From contig CANLND010000003.1 of NCBI GenBank assembly GCA_947492585.1, positions 144,881 through 208,880 on the forward strand: 64,000 nucleotides of DNA, read 5' to 3'. Position numbers and translations under genes: made by a program. The DNA is from an uncultured Paracoccaceae bacterium. Its GTDB lineage: Bacteria > Pseudomonadota > Alphaproteobacteria > Rhodobacterales > Rhodobacteraceae. The notes below the pieces were generated by a model, which was given only the letters and a program-made list of their open reading frames with translations, did not search any database and was not told the DNA's origin. Positions 63,925 to 64,000 of this stretch are shown here, in pieces; within the stretch, counting starts at the first letter, position 1; every line of letters starts with the position of its first letter.

Positions 63925-64000
63925 TAGGGTCAGGACCCATTGATTTCCGCTTAGCTGCGTGATTCACAGTTCGAAAATCGAGCGGTGAACATGTCTGATC
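63925..64000 (+). mobile_element. Probable left end of an IS5-family element (cut by the window)
   Basis: A CTAG (63924-63927) is followed by the short palindrome GGGTCAGGACCC (63927-63938), then 52 bases later GTGAAC and ATG TCT GAT at 63991, a start typical of IS5/IS427-group transposases (MSDL...) in Roseobacter genomes (from memory). CTAG is a usual target for that group. Only ten bases of the would-be transposase gene are visible. Confidence 0.4.

Overview
The window is a stretch of chromosome from a marine Roseobacter-group alphaproteobacterium (Rhodobacterales, Rhodobacteraceae). Evidence for this is the base composition (roughly 58-60% G+C), the family-specific proteins (TIGR02302/DUF4175, MJ0042 zinc-ribbon protein, DUF1194, DUF1737, NnrU, TIGR02186 paired with TauE/SafE), an E2o with two lipoyl domains, and above all the ethylmalonyl-CoA pathway genes. 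No rRNA, tRNA, CRISPR array or prophage is visible. The only sign of a transposon is a probable IS5-type end in the last 75 bases.

Layout. 1-10.5 kb: end of ETF-ubiquinone oxidoreductase, a TPR lipo/periplasmic protein with ispE, a polyprenyl diphosphate synthase (quinone side chain), DUF2007, a TrmN6-like methyltransferase, DUF465, a LysR-EamA pair, and phaB and phaA. 10.7-22.5 kb: a degenerate EAL protein, a TlpA-like thioredoxin, argH, a small lipoprotein, lysA, a TIGR02302 protein, a zinc-ribbon membrane protein, ftsE-ftsX-plsC, and a sterol-desaturase-family hydroxylase. 22.5-33.4 kb (minus strand): mdh, sucC, a secreted unknown, sucD, sucA, sucB, a membrane unknown and lpd. 34.4-37.9 kb: mcl2, nnrU, DUF1737, mch, DUF1194. 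38-41.8 kb: sdhC, sdhD, sdhA, a lipoprotein, sdhB. 41.8-50.2 kb: a frameshifted DUF1992 gene, an ornithine-decarboxylase-type gene with a structured leader, deoD, an H-NS-type gene, ecm, a PlsB-like acyltransferase and ccrA. 50.5-63.5 kb: a LuxR-type AHL receptor without a LuxI, an AAA helicase, TIGR02186 and TauE/SafE, a BMP-type nucleoside ABC transporter operon, rimI-tsaB-nfuA, a UspA protein and rpe.

How the genes work together. The window concentrates central carbon metabolism: most of the lower TCA cycle (2-oxoglutarate to oxaloacetate) sits beside acetyl-CoA assimilation. phaA and phaB make 3-hydroxybutyryl-CoA (PHB or pathway entry), ccrA makes ethylmalonyl-CoA, ecm makes methylsuccinyl-CoA, mch makes beta-methylmalyl-CoA, and mcl2 releases malate from malyl-CoA. 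ETF-QO and the polyprenyl synthase serve the quinone pool that would take electrons from methylsuccinyl-CoA dehydrogenase and Sdh. croR, epi, msd and mcl1 are not in the window.

The most interesting signals are non-coding. (i) A doubled TGTGATCAC site, with repeats about two helical turns apart, occurs only upstream of sucC and upstream of sdhC, suggesting an undescribed TCA-cycle operator. (ii) A family of about 80-nt double-hairpin intergenic elements, bounded by CTCCCGCCCG and a GTTGGGC box, occurs at four places, twice as converging pairs. (iii) Strong leader or intercistronic hairpins occur at sdhC, sucD-sucA, the ornithine decarboxylase gene and the H-NS gene. (iv) Small unknown genes are translationally coupled inside the suc, sdh and transporter operons.
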